DNA of 64,000 nucleotides from Carnobacterium inhibens subsp. inhibens DSM 13024 (GTDB taxonomy: Bacteria > Bacillota > Bacilli > Lactobacillales > Carnobacteriaceae): contig NZ_JQIV01000006.1 of NCBI RefSeq assembly GCF_000746825.1, positions 2,160,501 through 2,224,500 of the forward strand, given 5' to 3'. The notes under the pieces are model-generated. The model was given only the letters and a program-made list of their open reading frames with translations. It searched no databases and had not been told where the DNA came from. Position numbers and translations under genes: made by a program. Positions 16,145 through 24,753 of this stretch are shown piece by piece (within the stretch, counting starts at the first letter, position 1; the number at the start of each line of letters is the position of its first letter).

Positions 16145-18244
16145 ATGGAAGGAAATGTACGTTTTTTATCTGAATATTTAAGAGGTGGAACTAAATTTAT
16201 CGTTCCAGTTTATCAAAGAAACTATGATTGGAAAAAAGAAAATTGTAGAAGATTAATTGAAGATCTGATTTCTCTAGAAGAAGAAAATAAAGAAACTCAC
16301 TTTTTTGGAAGTATTGTTGTTAAACCTGGTGATTATTCACAAGATATTATTGTAATTGATGGACAGCAGCGATTAACAACCACTTCTTTATTACTGTTAG
16401 CAATGAAAAATTGGATGGAAAAAAACGAAATAAAAGGAGAAAGAATTAATCCGACAAATATAAATGACTTATTTTTAGTCGATAGTTTTAGTAGAGATGT
16501 TGATAAATTCAAATTAAAATCTAATCCAAGAGATTATCAAGCTTATAAAAAGTTATTTAATGATGAGAAATTCTTTATTAAGAACTCGAATATTACAATG
16601 AATTATGAATTTCTTTATTCAATGTTAGAGAGTTTACCAATTAATTTGGATCAGTTAATGAACTCAATTCAAAAACTACAAGTAATGGTAGTGAATTTAA
16701 ATTCACCAAATGATGATCCTCAATTAATTTTCGAGAGTCTTAACTCAACTGGTGTAGACTTAACCGATGCTGATAAGATTCGAAATTACTTGTTGATGAA
16801 CGAGAAACAAGATTCACAGAATTTTTTATTTGAAAATTATTGGGAACCAATTGAAGAACGCACGCATTTCCAATTAAGTTCTTTTTTCAGGGATTACTTA
16901 ACTATAAAAAATGGGAAGTATCCGAATATATCAAAAGTTTATGAAGCATTTACTGATTTTTATCAAGATAGCTGCATAGAGAAAAAGGAGTTTTTTGATG
17001 AATTATCTAGTTATTCCTATGCGTACAAACAAATTTTAGATACAGCTACAGGTGTTAAGCAAATAAATGAAATATTAAATCGTTTCAATGAATTGCAAGT
17101 AACAGTCGTTCGTCCTTTCTTGATGGCCATATTACATGATTATAATCAAAATGAATTAAGTAGTAAGGAAGTAACAAAAATATTTAGAGTATTAGAAACT
17201 TATATCGTAAGAAGAATGATTACAAAACTACCATCAAATGCATTAAATAAAATTATATCTGTACTTTATCGTGATATGAAGAGAATGTTAGCTAAAGAAG
17301 AAAATCAAGGTATTGTTCCCTCAGATGTTATTAATTATCTTCTGATGTCAAAAACTAATACAGGGAAATTTCCAATAGATGAAGAAGTTAGAGAAAATTT
17401 AAGTTCAAGGGATCTATACAATGCAAATTCGGTATTTAGAACTTACTTATTCGAAAGATTAGAAAACTATGATCACTTTGAAGCTTTACAAATTTATGAT
17501 GGAATAAAAAATCAAGAATATAGTATTGAACATATCATGCCTCAAAGATTAAGTCGTCAATGGATTGATGATTTAGGACCTGATTATAAGCGAATTCATG
17601 ATACCTATTTACATTCAATTGGTAATTTGACAATAACAGGCTATAACTCTAAATACAGTAATAAATCTTTTGGTGAAAAGCAAACGATGGAAAAGGGATT
17701 TAAAGATAGTCACTTTGTTAATCTTAATAGGTTAACAGCAAATGTACCTAATTGGGGCGAGAAGGAAATACTGGAGCGTACAGAAGATTTAATTCAGACA
17801 GCATTAAATATCTGGCCTTATCCTCAAACAGAATTTATACCATCATATGAAGAAAAGTCTATGATTATTTATGATGGAGAGCAACACTTTACTAATTATC
17901 AAATTAAAGGATACAGTTTCATATCTGATGAATATCAACCAATCAGTTCTTGGAAAGACTTTTATGTAAATATAATCAAACAGTTAGCTGATATTAATTT
18001 AAATCCTTTAATGGACCTGTCGAAAATAGAAAGCCAATCAGGATTGGAAGGAATGTTTTCAGATAGTCCAAATGCAGTAAATAGTGAAATACTTCCGGGA
18101 TTATATGTTTTCTCTTCACTTTCAAATTGGAGAAAGATGAACTATATAAAACAATTATTGGAACTTTACCAAATTGAGTATGATACATTAATGATTGATG
18201 CAGTATTATATGAAAGTAAAACTGATGTAACCGAAGTTTCTTAA
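16145..18244 (+). CDS. Single-chain GmrSD-type (DUF262-DUF1524) restriction protein
   Basis: A 699-aa protein. The N-terminal DUF262 (GmrS-like, ParB-fold) domain shows VPVYQRNYDW (about 20-29) and IDGQQRLTT (D72-R76), the NTP-binding and hydrolysis motifs. The DUF1524 (GmrD-like) HNH nuclease follows, with EHIMPQ (His463) and SIGNLTITGYNSKYSNKSF (about 495-515). A further C-terminal domain (about 575-695) is unassigned. Fused GmrSD enzymes cleave phage DNA with modified cytosines (type IV restriction). No methyltransferase is adjacent, as expected for type IV. GGAGG lies before the ATG. Confidence 0.85.
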   Translation: MEGNVRFLSEYLRGGTKFIVPVYQRNYDWKKENCRRLIEDLISLEEENKETHFFGSIVVKPGDYSQDIIVIDGQQRLTTTSLLLLAMKNWMEKNEIKGERINPTNINDLFLVDSFSRDVDKFKLKSNPRDYQAYKKLFNDEKFFIKNSNITMNYEFLYSMLESLPINLDQLMNSIQKLQVMVVNLNSPNDDPQLIFESLNSTGVDLTDADKIRNYLLMNEKQDSQNFLFENYWEPIEERTHFQLSSFFRDYLTIKNGKYPNISKVYEAFTDFYQDSCIEKKEFFDELSSYSYAYKQILDTATGVKQINEILNRFNELQVTVVRPFLMAILHDYNQNELSSKEVTKIFRVLETYIVRRMITKLPSNALNKIISVLYRDMKRMLAKEENQGIVPSDVINYLLMSKTNTGKFPIDEEVRENLSSRDLYNANSVFRTYLFERLENYDHFEALQIYDGIKNQEYSIEHIMPQRLSRQWIDDLGPDYKRIHDTYLHSIGNLTITGYNSKYSNKSFGEKQTMEKGFKDSHFVNLNRLTANVPNWGEKEILERTEDLIQTALNIWPYPQTEFIPSYEEKSMIIYDGEQHFTNYQIKGYSFISDEYQPISSWKDFYVNIIKQLADINLNPLMDLSKIESQSGLEGMFSDSPNAVNSEILPGLYVFSSLSNWRKMNYIKQLLELYQIEYDTLMIDAVLYESKTDVTEVS

Positions 18245-18453
18245 ACGATTATGTTATGTAAATATTGCATTTGTATTATCAATTTCATATAAAAAAGTGA
18301 ATCTGATTTTTCATAAAAATTAACTTAAGCACAATAAATACAATGTCGTATTTATTATGTTCTTGATTTTTCACAAACTTTACTAAGAAAAAGAGCTAGT
18401 CTACAATGGTTAAAACATTATTAGTGAAAAGATTGTAAGAGAGGCGTAAGGCA

Positions 18454-18500
18454 AAAAATACTCGTTAACCTTTATATGAATAAGGTTAACGAGTATTTTT
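18454..18500. terminator. Bidirectional terminator downstream of mgtA and the GmrSD gene
   Basis: AATACTCGTTAACCTT pairs with AAGGTTAACGAGTATT around a 9-nt loop, flanked by an A-run and a T-run. The 260-bp gap also holds an imperfect dyad near 18333-18362; nothing else was seen. Confidence 0.85.
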
Positions 18501-18506
18501 GTATTC

Positions 18507-21122
18507 TTACAGCCATTCTTTATTGAACTTAATATAAATCATTTTGACTACTTGAGTCGTCAAAATATAAGCTGAGACAATTAGTATCATCCATTTCCAA
18601 TAAGTTGCTGGCAGTGCTACAAAGTCAAAAAATGTTCCGAATGTGCTGCCTGGAATCAATACAGCAGCAACTATCACACCAAGTGTGGATAACATTACGC
18701 TTAAACTGGCTCTACTTTGGATAAATGGAATTTTTTTCGTTCTGATAACATGTACGACAACAGTTTGAGTGATCAAGCCAATCACAAACCAACCAGTATG
18801 GAATAGTGCAGCATCTTGGACGGTATTGGCTTGGAAAACAAACCACATTAAAATAAAGGTTAGAATATCAAAAATAGAACTAATGGGACCAATACTAAAC
18901 GTAAATTTCAAAAAATCTGACGTTCCCCATTTAGCAGGTTTCATTAAGTCTTCAGGATCCATTTTATCCCAAGGAATTGTTAATTGCGCAACATCATAAA
19001 TAAGATTTTGTACTAAGAGTTGAATCGAAAGCATGGGTAAGAATGGTAGAAAGGCACTAGCTACTAAGACACTAAACACATTTCCAAAGTTTGAACTAAT
19101 CGTCATCTTGATGTATTTCATCATATTTCCAAAAACAGTCCGACCTTCTAAAACGCCATCTTCTAAAACCGTCAAACTTTTTTCCAGCAGAATAATTGAA
19201 CTGGCTTCTTTAGTAATATCGGCTGCAGTATCAACAGAAATACCTACATCAGCGGTTCTCAATGCTGGTGCATCATTGATCCCATCACCCATAAATCCAA
19301 CAGTGTGTCCTTTTTGTTGTAACAATCCAATGATTCTGGATTTTTGAGTTGGGTTTAATTTAGCAAAAAGATTCACTTTTTCTGTAGCGTCCATCAATTC
19401 AGTATCTGTCATGGATTCAAGTTCCGTTCCAAGGATTGCTCGATCGACTTGGATTCCGACATCTTTGCAGATTTTTTGAGCAACGATCTCATTATCGCCA
19501 GTCAATACTTTTACATTCACACCATGTTTATGAAGTGATTTAATAGCTGTGATAGAAGATTGTTTTGGCGGATCTAAGAATCCCATAAAACCAACAAGGA
19601 TCATATCAGACTCGTCTTTAATGGAATAGACAGCTGAATCATAAACGTTTTGTTTATACGCAACACCAAGGGCACGCATGCCTTCTTTATTCATCTTGAT
19701 GCTGACTTCTTCCATCGTTTTTTGTAGTTCAGGTGTTAATGGAATAATTTCGTTATTTAATTCTACATACTGACAAACTTTCAGCATTTCTTCTACGGCG
19801 CCTTTCGTGATCATCAATTGCTGATCGCCTGCTTTAACAGCGACTGTTAGGCGTCGTCTTGAAAAATCAAAAGGGATTTCATCGATCTTCTCGATTTTTT
19901 CTAATTCATTTTCTTCACGATTCTCATTGAAGTACTCAATCACAGCATGATCCATCACGTTTTTCCAACCGGTTTGGTAATTGGAATTCATATACGCTAA
20001 TTCTAAAACGCGCTCACTTTCTTCTCCGACTGGGTTAACATGTTGCACTAAAATAACTTTATCTTCCGTTATGGTGCCTGTTTTATCGGTGCATAAAACA
20101 TCCATAGCACCTAAGTTTTGAATGGCATTTAATTCTTTAACAATTACTTTTTTCTTAGACATCGTAATCGCGCCTTTAGCGAGGTTACTGGTGATAATCA
20201 TTGGCAACATTTCTGGTGTCAGACCAACGGCTACGGCTATTGAGAAGAAGAAAGCTTCGCTCCAATCGCCTTTTGAGATTCCATTGATCAAAAAGACAAT
20301 AGGAACCATAACCAACATAAATCTGATCAATAGTTTACTCACATTTTTTACTCCACGGTCAAAACTCGTTTCGCCTCTAGACTTAGAAGATTGAGTAGCA
20401 ATATCGCCAAAGAGAGTATCTTCGCCAGTTTTTACAACAACAACTTTACCTTGGCCACTTAAAACATCGGTACCCATAAACAATAAATTAGGAAGATCTA
20501 AAGCGGTCAACTGTGAATCTTCTTTTTCTTTTTTTAGAGAAGTAAGTTTCTCAATGGGCATGGATTCACCAGTCATTGAAGATTGATTAACAAATAAATC
20601 CTTTGCCCAGATCAAACGAGAGTCTGCTGGAATCAAATCTCCAGTTGAAAGAGTGACAATATCACCAGGAACCACTTCATCGATTGGAATTTCTTTTGTT
20701 ACGCCATCTCTAGTCACCGCGCAAGTCGTTTCAATCAGTTCTTTCAAAGCTAAACTAGCTTTTTGAGAACGGTATTCTTGAATGAAATGAAGGCCAGCAC
20801 TGAATAAAATCATCATAGCCATCACAATACTGGCTTCAAAATCTTTAGTGGCAGCTGAAACGACTAATAAAAGAGTCAAAACATAAATAAAAGGATCTTT
20901 GAAGGCTTGAAGCAACAATAAATACCAAGGCGTTGGTTTTTGAACAGCTACTTCATTTAGCCCAAATTCTTCTAAACGTTTTTCCGCTTCCTGATTGCTT
21001 AATCCTAATGCATTTGATTTCAGTTGTTTTAAAACAGCTTCTTCTTTGAGGTAACCTAATTCCTTCAATTGGTTGTTTTTAGATTTTTTTTCTGTATAAA
21101 TAGACTTCTTTTTGTTTGTCAT
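18507..21122 (-). CDS. mgtA: Magnesium-importing P-type ATPase (P3B), MgtA
   Basis: An 871-aa P-type ATPase with cation-ATPase N-domain (QLKELGYLKEEAVLKQL), actuator motif TGES, phosphorylation site CTDKTGTITED, nucleotide motif MITKGAVEEML, hinge MGDGINDAPALRTADVGISV and ten membrane helices. The LTPEMLPMIIT segment in helix 4 and overall length match MgtA/MgtB Mg2+ importers rather than Ca2+ pumps. The cis-encoded M-box riboswitch upstream independently supports Mg2+ transport. AAGGAGG precedes the ATG, and a 36-aa ORF sits between riboswitch and gene. Confidence 0.95.
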   Translation of the reverse strand: MTNKKKSIYTEKKSKNNQLKELGYLKEEAVLKQLKSNALGLSNQEAEKRLEEFGLNEVAVQKPTPWYLLLLQAFKDPFIYVLTLLLVVSAATKDFEASIVMAMMILFSAGLHFIQEYRSQKASLALKELIETTCAVTRDGVTKEIPIDEVVPGDIVTLSTGDLIPADSRLIWAKDLFVNQSSMTGESMPIEKLTSLKKEKEDSQLTALDLPNLLFMGTDVLSGQGKVVVVKTGEDTLFGDIATQSSKSRGETSFDRGVKNVSKLLIRFMLVMVPIVFLINGISKGDWSEAFFFSIAVAVGLTPEMLPMIITSNLAKGAITMSKKKVIVKELNAIQNLGAMDVLCTDKTGTITEDKVILVQHVNPVGEESERVLELAYMNSNYQTGWKNVMDHAVIEYFNENREENELEKIEKIDEIPFDFSRRRLTVAVKAGDQQLMITKGAVEEMLKVCQYVELNNEIIPLTPELQKTMEEVSIKMNKEGMRALGVAYKQNVYDSAVYSIKDESDMILVGFMGFLDPPKQSSITAIKSLHKHGVNVKVLTGDNEIVAQKICKDVGIQVDRAILGTELESMTDTELMDATEKVNLFAKLNPTQKSRIIGLLQQKGHTVGFMGDGINDAPALRTADVGISVDTAADITKEASSIILLEKSLTVLEDGVLEGRTVFGNMMKYIKMTISSNFGNVFSVLVASAFLPFLPMLSIQLLVQNLIYDVAQLTIPWDKMDPEDLMKPAKWGTSDFLKFTFSIGPISSIFDILTFILMWFVFQANTVQDAALFHTGWFVIGLITQTVVVHVIRTKKIPFIQSRASLSVMLSTLGVIVAAVLIPGSTFGTFFDFVALPATYWKWMILIVSAYILTTQVVKMIYIKFNKEWL

Positions 21123-21160
21123 TATTATTTCCTCCTTTGTCTTACCAGAAGAAATAAGGC

Positions 21161-21271
21161 TTACTGCATGAGTTTCCTAACCAAGAAGAGGCTCATGGCA
21201 GGTTTGCTTATTCCTTTTTTTATTCTCCAAAAATCATCATCTGGACTATCATTACTGGAACTTTTTTCCAT
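21161..21271 (-). CDS. 36-aa ORF between M-box and mgtA (possible leader or small protein)
   Basis: ATG at 21271 to TAA at 21161 encodes 36 residues: an acidic Ser/Asp-rich start (MEKSSSNDSPDDDFW), then a basic part with an amphipathic end (SLFLVRKLMQ). GAGGTGAG lies at good spacing, and the stop is 38 nt before the mgtA ATG. It lies on the riboswitch-controlled transcript, so it should be made only at low Mg2+. It could be a translated leader that tunes mgtA or a small MgtA-associated protein. I recognise no homologue. Confidence 0.6.
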   Translation of the reverse strand: MEKSSSNDSPDDDFWRIKKGISKPAMSLFLVRKLMQ

Positions 21272-21377
21272 ACCACTCACCTCACTTTTTTTGTTCAAAC
21301 CATACACTATATGATATGATAAGCCCAAGCTTCAAAATCAGGATAAAAACCTTTTTTTGTAAACAAAACAACAAAAA

Positions 21378-21413
21378 AAGCATACACTCTATTCAACGAT
21401 AGAGTATATGCTT
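21378..21413 (-). terminator. M-box-controlled transcription terminator
   Basis: Reverse-strand hairpin: AAGCATATACTCTAT (21413-21399) and ATAGAGTGTATGCTT (21392-21378) around loop CGTTGA, followed by TTTTTTGTTG. The 5' arm and loop (21404-21393) are complementary over 12 nt, with one G-U pair, to the aptamer 3' strand at 21497-21486. This supplies the alternative antiterminator. Confidence 0.85.
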
Positions 21414-21477
21414 GAAAGTCCATTCCAAATAAACGATTCCATATTTAGCTAAAGTTTTTTACACATCAAAAAAACTT

Positions 21478-21640
21478 TAGTCTTTCTCCATCGTTGAGTT
21501 TTAGCACTATATGGCGTAGATTATTCATCAGCTACGTTAAAAATGACCTTAATTCGATCATTCCTGTTGACCCATTGGTGTCTCTCGACGTTTTTGGGCA
21601 GCAGCGTGTTTCCATATAGGAGCCTCACCTAACAGAAGTC
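21478..21640 (-). ncRNA. M-box (ykoK) magnesium riboswitch
   Basis: The reverse strand carries, in order, the conserved M-box blocks GTTAGGTGAGGCTCC, ATACGCTGCTGCCC-like CACGCTGCTGCCCAAA, GACACCAATGGGTCAACAGG, TTTTTAACGTAGCTGATGAA and CATATAGTGCTAAAACTC. The 3' end of the aptamer (P1 strand) is followed about 80 nt later by an intrinsic terminator. M-boxes bind Mg2+ and stop transcription when it is abundant. The target is mgtA. Confidence 0.95.
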
Positions 21641-21741
21641 TTATTCATTTCAATTACTATGCTAGCTCAAAGATTTTTAGAAGTCAAGCTGTTCGACTAG
21701 CAGAGAACGCTATTATGGGTATAAATAGTTTTAATAGCAAA

Positions 21742-21809
21742 AGAAACAGAACTCCATTATGCAGTTGTTGGAAAAGCCCAAACAACTGTGAAATGGGGGT
21801 TCTGTTTCT
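21742..21809 (-). terminator. Long hairpin downstream of the zinc-ribbon membrane gene
   Basis: AGAAACAGAACTCCATT (from 21742) pairs with AATGGGGGTTCTGTTTCT (to 21809), with an inner CAGTTGTT/AACAACTG stem. On the reverse strand it is followed by TTTTGCTATT. It also separates this gene from the M-box promoter region. Confidence 0.65.
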
Positions 21810-21837
21810 AAAGTATTGTTTTTTTAAAATTGCTCAG

Positions 21838-22242
21838 TTAAGTTTTCTTGATGAAACGCTCGTGACAGTGTGGACAGGTGATATTAATTTTTCCTTTATT
21901 ACGTGGAACACGTAATTCTTTTTTACAGTTAGGACAAGAGTAGTACTTGTAAACTTTTCGTTGGTAAAATTTATTTCGTGTGTTGTTCCATTTTCTGACA
22001 AGTTGGCGAGTAAAGGTTAGAAATTTTTGATTCTCTTGATACCGCTTTGTCCGATTGCGTGAAAATGTTCGATAATAGCCAAGGATGATTGCTGCCCATC
22101 CGAGTAAACCAACAATTTCCCAATTTAGTAAATTAAATAAGACAACGACAGCCAAACCTCCGTAAAGCAAATAAGTTGAAAGTTTATCTATACCATATCT
22201 GCCAATCATGAATTTCTGAATACGAGTTCTCATTTTGTTCAT
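21838..22242 (-). CDS. Small zinc-ribbon membrane protein (paralogue A)
   Basis: A 134-aa protein with two membrane segments (about 25-42 and 44-60), a basic linker (FSRNRTKRYQENQKFLTFTRQL), and a C-terminal zinc ribbon CPNCKKEL...CPHCHERF. The four Cys match a classical zinc-ribbon knuckle. It is highly similar along its whole length to the protein at 36921-37325, and the two genes share upstream sequence. The function is unknown; a membrane-tethered nucleic-acid or protein-binding role is possible. AAGAGGCGA precedes the start. Confidence 0.75.
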   Translation of the reverse strand: MNKMRTRIQKFMIGRYGIDKLSTYLLYGGLAVVVLFNLLNWEIVGLLGWAAIILGYYRTFSRNRTKRYQENQKFLTFTRQLVRKWNNTRNKFYQRKVYKYYSCPNCKKELRVPRNKGKINITCPHCHERFIKKT

Positions 22243-22537
22243 TTGATTTTTCGCCTCTTTCTATGTCTTCCATAAGGATAGCACTAAATAGTGTACCATT
22301 TTGGAATAAGTTCAGCGACAGACTTTAGCCTGATTTTAATGATAAAATTTTTTTGAACTGCCGCATAGAATCTTCATACAGTAATTCATTAGAAAGAAGA
22401 TTCATCAAACTTTACATTAAGGTGTAAAACGCTTACGATTATTTTATATAGAAAAAAACATTTTGCCATTTACTTTGCCATTTACATAGAATACAAAGAA
22501 AAGGTTTGAAATATGACACATAAATTGGAGGAAGAAA

Positions 22538-23728
22538 ATGAAAAAAATAGGGTTTTTGTTAGCAGCGTTGTTACTAAGCGGTTGTGGAAATGAAAAGGTT
22601 GAAGAACCGATGGAAACTTCATCAGAAATTATTTCAACAAGTGAATCATCTGGTAATCTTGAAGAACAGAGAAATGAAGAAAAGAGAGTGTCTTTTCTAG
22701 GGGTGGGAGACAATCTGATTCATAATGTAATTTTTGAAGAAGCGCAATTAGAAGACGGATCTTTTGATTTTAAACCCATGTTTGAGAACGTGTCAGATGA
22801 TATTGAAAAGGTCGACTTGGCTTTTATTAATCAAGAAACATTGATTGGCGGAGATGAGTTCGGATTTTCTGGTTACCCAACGTTTAATACACCTAGTAAC
22901 ATGGCAGGTAATCTAAATGAGTTAGGTTTTGATTTAGTCAATGGAGCATCTAATCATTCATTGGATAAAGGCAAACAAGGTATCATAAATACCTTGGAAA
23001 TCTGGGACAAACAAGAAGATATGGTCTTTACAGGAGTATTTGATTCTCAAAAAGAGCGTGATACGATACCCGTCATTGAGCGGGATGGAGTAACATTTTC
23101 TTTTCTAGCCTATACATACGGGACCAATGGAATTGAACCGGATGTGTCTTACCGTTTGAATTATTTTGACGAAGATTTGATCACTCAAGATATCGAACGG
23201 GCAAAGGAAGTCAGTGATTTCGTTATCGTGTCTGCTCATTGGGGCGATGAACATATGCTTGAACCGAATGATTTTCAAAAAGACTATGCACAATTATTCG
23301 CGGACTTAGAAGTAGATGCTGTGATTGGAACCCACCCTCACGTGATTCAACCTGTTGAGTGGGTAGAAGGAAAAAATGGCAATCAAACATTGGTCGTGTA
23401 CTCACTAGGCAACTTTCTGTCTGCGATGTCGACTGGAACAGAAAATAATATGTTAGGTGGAATGATTTCATTTGATTTTGTAATGACAGAAGAAGAGAAA
23501 GCTATTGAAAATGTTAAATGGGATGCTACAGTCATGCAGTATACAGGTATTAAAAATGAAAATACTGATTCAAGAAACCACTTTAGGATTTATCAGCTGG
23601 ATGAGTATACAGAAGAACTTGCGAGTCAGCATGCTCTTAACAGCTCTCAAGGAAATCAACTTTCAAAAGAATCTTTACAGCAGACTACTGAAAATGTCAT
23701 TGATGCTGAATTTCTGAGCCAAGAATAG
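22538..23728 (+). CDS. CapA-family lipoprotein (metallophosphatase-like)
   Basis: A 396-aa protein with a lipoprotein signal (LLLSGC, lipidated Cys16) and an acidic Ser/Glu linker. A CapA/PgsA domain follows: FLGVGDNLIHN, NQETLIGG, NGASNHSLDKGKQGI, SAHWGDEHM and VIGTHPHVIQPVEW. These carry the Asp, Asn and His metal ligands of the calcineurin-like fold. CapA proteins are linked to poly-gamma-glutamate attachment, but no pgsBC genes are nearby, so a general cell-surface role is more likely. GGAGGAA precedes the ATG. Confidence 0.85.
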   Translation: MKKIGFLLAALLLSGCGNEKVEEPMETSSEIISTSESSGNLEEQRNEEKRVSFLGVGDNLIHNVIFEEAQLEDGSFDFKPMFENVSDDIEKVDLAFINQETLIGGDEFGFSGYPTFNTPSNMAGNLNELGFDLVNGASNHSLDKGKQGIINTLEIWDKQEDMVFTGVFDSQKERDTIPVIERDGVTFSFLAYTYGTNGIEPDVSYRLNYFDEDLITQDIERAKEVSDFVIVSAHWGDEHMLEPNDFQKDYAQLFADLEVDAVIGTHPHVIQPVEWVEGKNGNQTLVVYSLGNFLSAMSTGTENNMLGGMISFDFVMTEEEKAIENVKWDATVMQYTGIKNENTDSRNHFRIYQLDEYTEELASQHALNSSQGNQLSKESLQQTTENVIDAEFLSQE

Positions 23729-23762
23729 CAACAAACTGACACAATCATTAAAGCCATTCAAA

Positions 23763-23851
23763 ATGTGGAGCGAAATAAACCTAGTAGAAGTAAAAGGATT
23801 AACTAAACGATTAGGGAAATTTACTGCTTTAAAAATGCAGCGACTATGAAT
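23763..23851 (+). pseudogene. Remnant of an ABC transporter ATPase N-terminus
   Basis: The frame from ATG 23763 reads LVEVKGLTKRLGKFTALK, a typical first strand of an ABC ATPase, then stops at TGA. A shifted frame continues NAATMNG before any Walker A appears. No ribosome binding site is seen. This looks like a decayed fragment left by deletion. Confidence 0.45.
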
Positions 23852-23899
23852 GGGCTAACCTTTTATCGTCGCTGTTGTACACGTACCTAAGAATAAGAA

Positions 23900-23943
23900 A
23901 AACTCTCTAGTTCTTTTATAAATAAAAGATTAGAGAGTTTCTT
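23900..23943. terminator. Bidirectional terminator
   Basis: AAACTCTCTA (23900-23909) pairs with TAGAGAGTTT (23931-23940), with inner CTTTTAT/ATAAAAG. It ends the reverse-strand HAD gene, whose stop lies within the flank. Confidence 0.8.
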
Positions 23944-24737
23944 TATAAATATTTTTCAATGACTTGCAGTACACCAGATTCGTCATTGCTAGGCGCTAAA
24001 TTTTTTGAGGCCTCTTTTACTAATGAGGAGCCATTTTCCATAGCATAGCTATGTCCAACGTATTGAAGCATTTCTACATCATTATTTCCGTCTCCAAAAG
24101 CTACGATGTCTTCTGGAGAAATACCCCATTTAGTTGCTAAAAAGCTTAGTCCATCTGCCTTGTGTTTTCCAGGAATGATAATGTCTACACTCCCATGACC
24201 ACTAGATACAGCAACGATTTGATGACCAAAATAAGTTTGTAAAGAGTCTTGAATTTGTTCTGTTTGGCTAACGGGTACGCTGAGAGCAAACTTCACATAC
24301 TTATCTTCGCAAAAATTTTGTAAATGATCTACTTCTTGTAATTTATGGTAATAGGTTTGGGCGATTGATTTAAAGCATTTTGATGTGTTTTTTTCAATAT
24401 AACTACTAGCAATACCGCAAAGAATCATGTCTACATCTGGATGTGTACTTTTTAAATAAGTGATGATCTGACCAACAAGATCGATTTCGAAATGATGTTC
24501 TCTTATTAAAGTGTTTTGTTCAAAGATCAAGGCACCATTTTCTGCAATAAACGAAATGTTTTCATGTGACTCTGGGAAAAATGATTTTAATTGAGCGTAT
24601 TGATTGCCGCTAGCTACTACAAAACGAATATTCTGCTTTGAAAGTTTTTGATAGATCTCTTTAAACCATTCCCGGTTGTAATCGTGCTTAGAATTCAAAA
24701 AAGTTCCATCCATATCGACAACGACTGCTTTGATCAT
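23943..24737 (-). CDS. HAD-superfamily Cof-type sugar phosphatase
   Basis: About 264 residues with HAD motif I DMDGTFLNSK, motif II VVASGNQY, a C2-type cap (about 80-190) and motif III/IV HKADGLSFLA...VAFGDGNNDVEML. This is the Cof/YbiV class, which dephosphorylates sugar phosphates or cofactors. The ATG at 24737 with AGAGGA upstream is preferred over an extended start at 24782 that would overlap the ROK gene. It probably forms an operon with the ROK regulator just upstream, suggesting a sugar-phosphate substrate. Confidence 0.88.
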   Translation of the reverse strand: MIKAVVVDMDGTFLNSKHDYNREWFKEIYQKLSKQNIRFVVASGNQYAQLKSFFPESHENISFIAENGALIFEQNTLIREHHFEIDLVGQIITYLKSTHPDVDMILCGIASSYIEKNTSKCFKSIAQTYYHKLQEVDHLQNFCEDKYVKFALSVPVSQTEQIQDSLQTYFGHQIVAVSSGHGSVDIIIPGKHKADGLSFLATKWGISPEDIVAFGDGNNDVEMLQYVGHSYAMENGSSLVKEASKNLAPSNDESGVLQVIEKYL

Positions 24738-24753
24738 AGTGAGTTCCTCTTTT

